The position numbers were made by a program, and so were the translations under genes. 8,217 nucleotides of DNA, taken from positions 1-8,217 of the forward strand of contig JADYYC010000471.1 of NCBI GenBank assembly GCA_020853835.1. The letters run 5' to 3'. Of this stretch, positions 6,448 through 8,217 are shown piece by piece. The notes under the pieces are model-generated. The model did not search any database. It saw only the letters and a program-made list of their open reading frames with translations, and was not told the origin of the DNA. Numbering within the stretch: the stretch's first letter is position 1; each line of letters begins with the position of its first letter. The DNA is from Anaerolineales bacterium (GTDB lineage Bacteria; Chloroflexota; Anaerolineae; Anaerolineales; UBA4823).

Positions 6448-7461
6448 TCAAGTCGATTCCCAGGCGCCGTTTTGATGCGCCCAGTCCTCCAGGGCTTCTT
6501 CGTTCAAATCCAGATAGGCATCCAGCGCCTGCAGGCGTTGTTTCTGCGCCTTGCCATACAGATCGAGTTTCTCGACCGCGCTGCGCCAGTTCGCTCGTTC
6601 TGGAGAATCGTCTGCATAGCAGGGCATCAAGTCCGTCCAGGTGTTGAGCAGCGGCCACAGCAAGTCTGCGGGCTGTTCGCCCTCCAATGCAGCTCGAAAA
6701 CCGCCCAGATAGTAATGCATCCGTTCCGCCGTCAGCCGGACCGGGCGCGCTTCAGCCGGCGCGGCCCAAAAAGCGTTCTTCCAATGCTCGATCCACAGGT
6801 TCAGCGACCCAGGATCGAGGTTTGGCGCGCCCAGCAGGCCTGACAGCCCGGCGTACAATCCCGGCAGGCCCACCGCTCCGGCGCGGGCGGGGAACTCAAA
6901 CAACAGTCGCCGCTCCGCCAGCGGCGGGCCGCTCAGGCTTGCGATCGAATTCGCGGCGCCCTCCACCGCCTTGAGGTATTTCCTCAAGGCCGTAAGCGCA
7001 TCGCTGCCCTCGTCGCTCACCAATTCGAACCAGATCTCTCGTGAGCGGTCCATTTGCGAGCGCGACCTTTCATAAATATAGTCGGGGCGGTCAAACTGGC
7101 CGCGCACGCTCGCTTGAACAAAATCCATGAAGTGCCCCGGGTCGTGGATGATCCGGCAGGTATTGAGGGTTGGCCCAACCCAGGGGTGCACGCGCAGCCG
7201 CCGCGTATCCCGGTAATCGCGCTGCTCCTGGTGGGCGATGTCGAGGTGCAGTTCATCCGTCAACCGGACGAACTCCCGCTCCATCTCCGGCTTCTCGCTG
7301 TGAACCATCACCAGGTCTATATCCCCCGCGCTTCCTAACTGATAGCTTTCCTGCAAGAAAGAACCGCAAAGATAAACGGCTACCAGATCCCGCCCGGCAT
7401 TTTGCCGCCGCTCAACCAGCTCGTTCGTGAATTTCAAAATAAAATCACGCGTGATACGCAT
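6448..7461 (-). CDS. Nucleotidyltransferase-domain protein (Pol-beta fold), substrate unknown
   Basis: A protein of 337 residues whose first ~100 residues match the minimal nucleotidyltransferase fold: Gly33-Ser34 (CGSFLQESY), then Asp47 and Asp49 in GDIDLVMV, and a third carboxylate at Asp74 (LHLDIAH). This GS...DxD...D set is what binds the metal ions and NTP in aminoglycoside- and MNT-type transferases, so the site looks intact. Residues 100-337 are mostly helical, rich in Trp, Arg and Leu, and match no domain I can name; they may set the substrate. No signal peptide or membrane span is seen. The start is supported by AGAGGCGGAA about 9 bases upstream. The gene lies 51 bases downstream of the deoxynucleoside kinase gene on the same strand and is probably cotranscribed with it. 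No HEPN partner gene sits beside it, so a toxin-antitoxin role is not supported; antibiotic modification or protein nucleotidylation are unproven options. Confidence 0.75.
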   Translation of the reverse strand: MRITRDFILKFTNELVERRQNAGRDLVAVYLCGSFLQESYQLGSAGDIDLVMVHSEKPEMEREFVRLTDELHLDIAHQEQRDYRDTRRLRVHPWVGPTLNTCRIIHDPGHFMDFVQASVRGQFDRPDYIYERSRSQMDRSREIWFELVSDEGSDALTALRKYLKAVEGAANSIASLSGPPLAERRLLFEFPARAGAVGLPGLYAGLSGLLGAPNLDPGSLNLWIEHWKNAFWAAPAEARPVRLTAERMHYYLGGFRAALEGEQPADLLWPLLNTWTDLMPCYADDSPERANWRSAVEKLDLYGKAQKQRLQALDAYLDLNEEALEDWAHQNGAWEST

Positions 7462-7512
7462 AAAGGCAATTTCCGCCTCTCCGGCTAGGGGCTGAACTGG
7501 AGCACATGTATA

Positions 7513-8181
7513 TCATCCTGGCGTTCCACGACCCTGCTCCATGAGCGGCAGCGGTAGCTCAGCCTGAAACGGGGGCAGCTTGAGCGTCTGGCGAACCCGG
7601 TTTTCGATCCAGGTCAGATGGTCGGGGCGGCGCACGTAATCCAGATCGTTGGTATCGATCCACAACACAGGCGACCTGCGCGGCTGGCGCCCGCTAAAAA
7701 AAACGTCATAGGCTTCGCCAAGCTGTGCGATATAGCTGCGCTCTATGTTGCGCTCATAAGGACGGTCGCGCTGCGCGATCCGCTGCATCAACACGTCGGT
7801 ATCCGCGCGCAAGTAGAGCACCAGGTCGGGGGGGATGATCTTCTCCGCCAGGGCCTCGTGCACTTTGTAATACATGTCCAGCTCATCACCCTGCAGGTTG
7901 ATCTGCGCAAACAGGGCGTCTTTCTCAAAGGTGTAATCGGCAATCAGGTGTTCATGCACTTCCAGGAGGGCGGCAACCGTCCGTCGCTGCTGGTGATAGC
8001 GGCTCAACAAAAAAAAGATCTGGGTCTGGAACGCGTAACGCGCCCGGTCCGCATAAAAATCGGACAGGAACGGGTTCTCGTCAAACACTTCGAGGAGTGT
8101 CCCCGCATTGAACGCCGGCTGGAGCAGGCGCGCCAGGGTCGTTTTCCCGACGCCAATCACACCTTCGATCGCTAAATACAT
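7513..8181 (-). CDS. Deoxynucleoside kinase (deoxyadenosine/deoxyguanosine kinase type)
   Basis: Cytoplasmic salvage enzyme that phosphorylates deoxynucleosides to their 5'-monophosphates using ATP. The protein has 222 residues, normal for the bacterial dAdo/dGuo kinase family. It opens with IEGVIGVGKTT (5-15), the P-loop (Gly7-Thr14). EVFDENPFL (31-39) is the family's substrate-side motif with an acidic residue after strand 2, DYTFEKD (82-88) corresponds to the DR-type catalytic/substrate motif, and the Arg-rich LID is RIAQRDRPYER (134-144). Which deoxynucleoside is preferred cannot be read from this. The start is fixed by the conserved MYLAIEGVIGVGK; only a weak AAAGAG tract precedes it. 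Two 8-base homopolymer runs (A8 on the plus strand, near 7696-7703 and 8009-8016) lie in frame and do not break the gene. The upstream promoter is cut by the window edge. Confidence 0.92.
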   Translation of the reverse strand: MYLAIEGVIGVGKTTLARLLQPAFNAGTLLEVFDENPFLSDFYADRARYAFQTQIFFLLSRYHQQRRTVAALLEVHEHLIADYTFEKDALFAQINLQGDELDMYYKVHEALAEKIIPPDLVLYLRADTDVLMQRIAQRDRPYERNIERSYIAQLGEAYDVFFSGRQPRRSPVLWIDTNDLDYVRRPDHLTWIENRVRQTLKLPPFQAELPLPLMEQGRGTPG

Positions 8182-8217
8182 TTTCTCTTTATCACGGCGT
8201 TGACATTATTTATTGCA

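Noticed and set aside
6448..7461. HEPN/MNT toxin-antitoxin or aminoglycoside-resistance assignment for the nucleotidyltransferase
   Set aside because: There is no small HEPN gene next to it, the protein is far longer than MNT antitoxins, and the C-terminal part is not recognisable as that of a known resistance enzyme.
7690..8020. 8-base A runs (T runs on the coding strand) within the deoxynucleoside kinase gene, as possible frameshift or slippage sites
   Set aside because: The frame is intact and the protein is full length and motif-complete on both sides of each run; they encode ordinary Phe/Leu codons.
8200..8217. Plus-strand TTGACA at 8200-8205, possible -35 of a divergent gene to the right
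   Set aside because: Any -10 would fall at or beyond the window end, so the element cannot be judged.

Overview
The window looks like chromosomal DNA from a GC-rich bacterium, most likely of the Chloroflexota (Anaerolineae-like). The basis is protein style rather than any marker gene: the glucose-6-phosphate isomerase is of the type often fused to, or encoded beside, transaldolase in that phylum, and it is directly followed by zwf and pgl. The phylum assignment is an inference. There is no rRNA or tRNA gene, CRISPR array or insertion sequence, and nothing looks clearly phage-derived.

Layout. Positions 1-3871 (+) hold a tightly packed oxidative pentose-phosphate cluster: a glucose-6-phosphate isomerase that enters the window already open, zwf (4-base ATGA overlap) and pgl (probable GTG start inside the end of zwf). 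Together they interconvert glucose-6-P and fructose-6-P, oxidise glucose-6-P, and hydrolyse the lactone to 6-phosphogluconate. Convergent to them, 24 bases away, is a DUF1848 protein (3896-4831, -), whose C-terminal CX3CX2C motif resembles a radical-SAM cluster site placed at the wrong end of the protein. An AT-rich intergenic strip (4832-4929) carries a good sigma70-type promoter for a short YtrA-type GntR regulator and a six-transmembrane-or-more CPBP/CAAX-type protease homologue (4930-6268, +), which look like a two-gene regulatory/membrane cassette.

Positions 6269-6447 contain no gene. They hold a strong bidirectional terminator and two copies of a 16-bp palindrome matching the bacterial chromosome-partition site parS, one exact and one with a single end mismatch. 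This is the most notable non-coding signal in the window: a probable ParB loading site, and so a hint that the region lies in the origin-proximal part of the chromosome. On the right, a minus-strand pair encodes a deoxynucleoside kinase (7513-8181) followed downstream by a Pol-beta-fold nucleotidyltransferase of unknown substrate (6448-7461). Transcription of this pair runs through the parS sites into the terminator.

No wholly new multi-gene system can be demonstrated. The best candidates for follow-up are the parS pair, the permuted radical-SAM-like protein, and the GntR/CPBP cassette with its overlapping divergent promoters.
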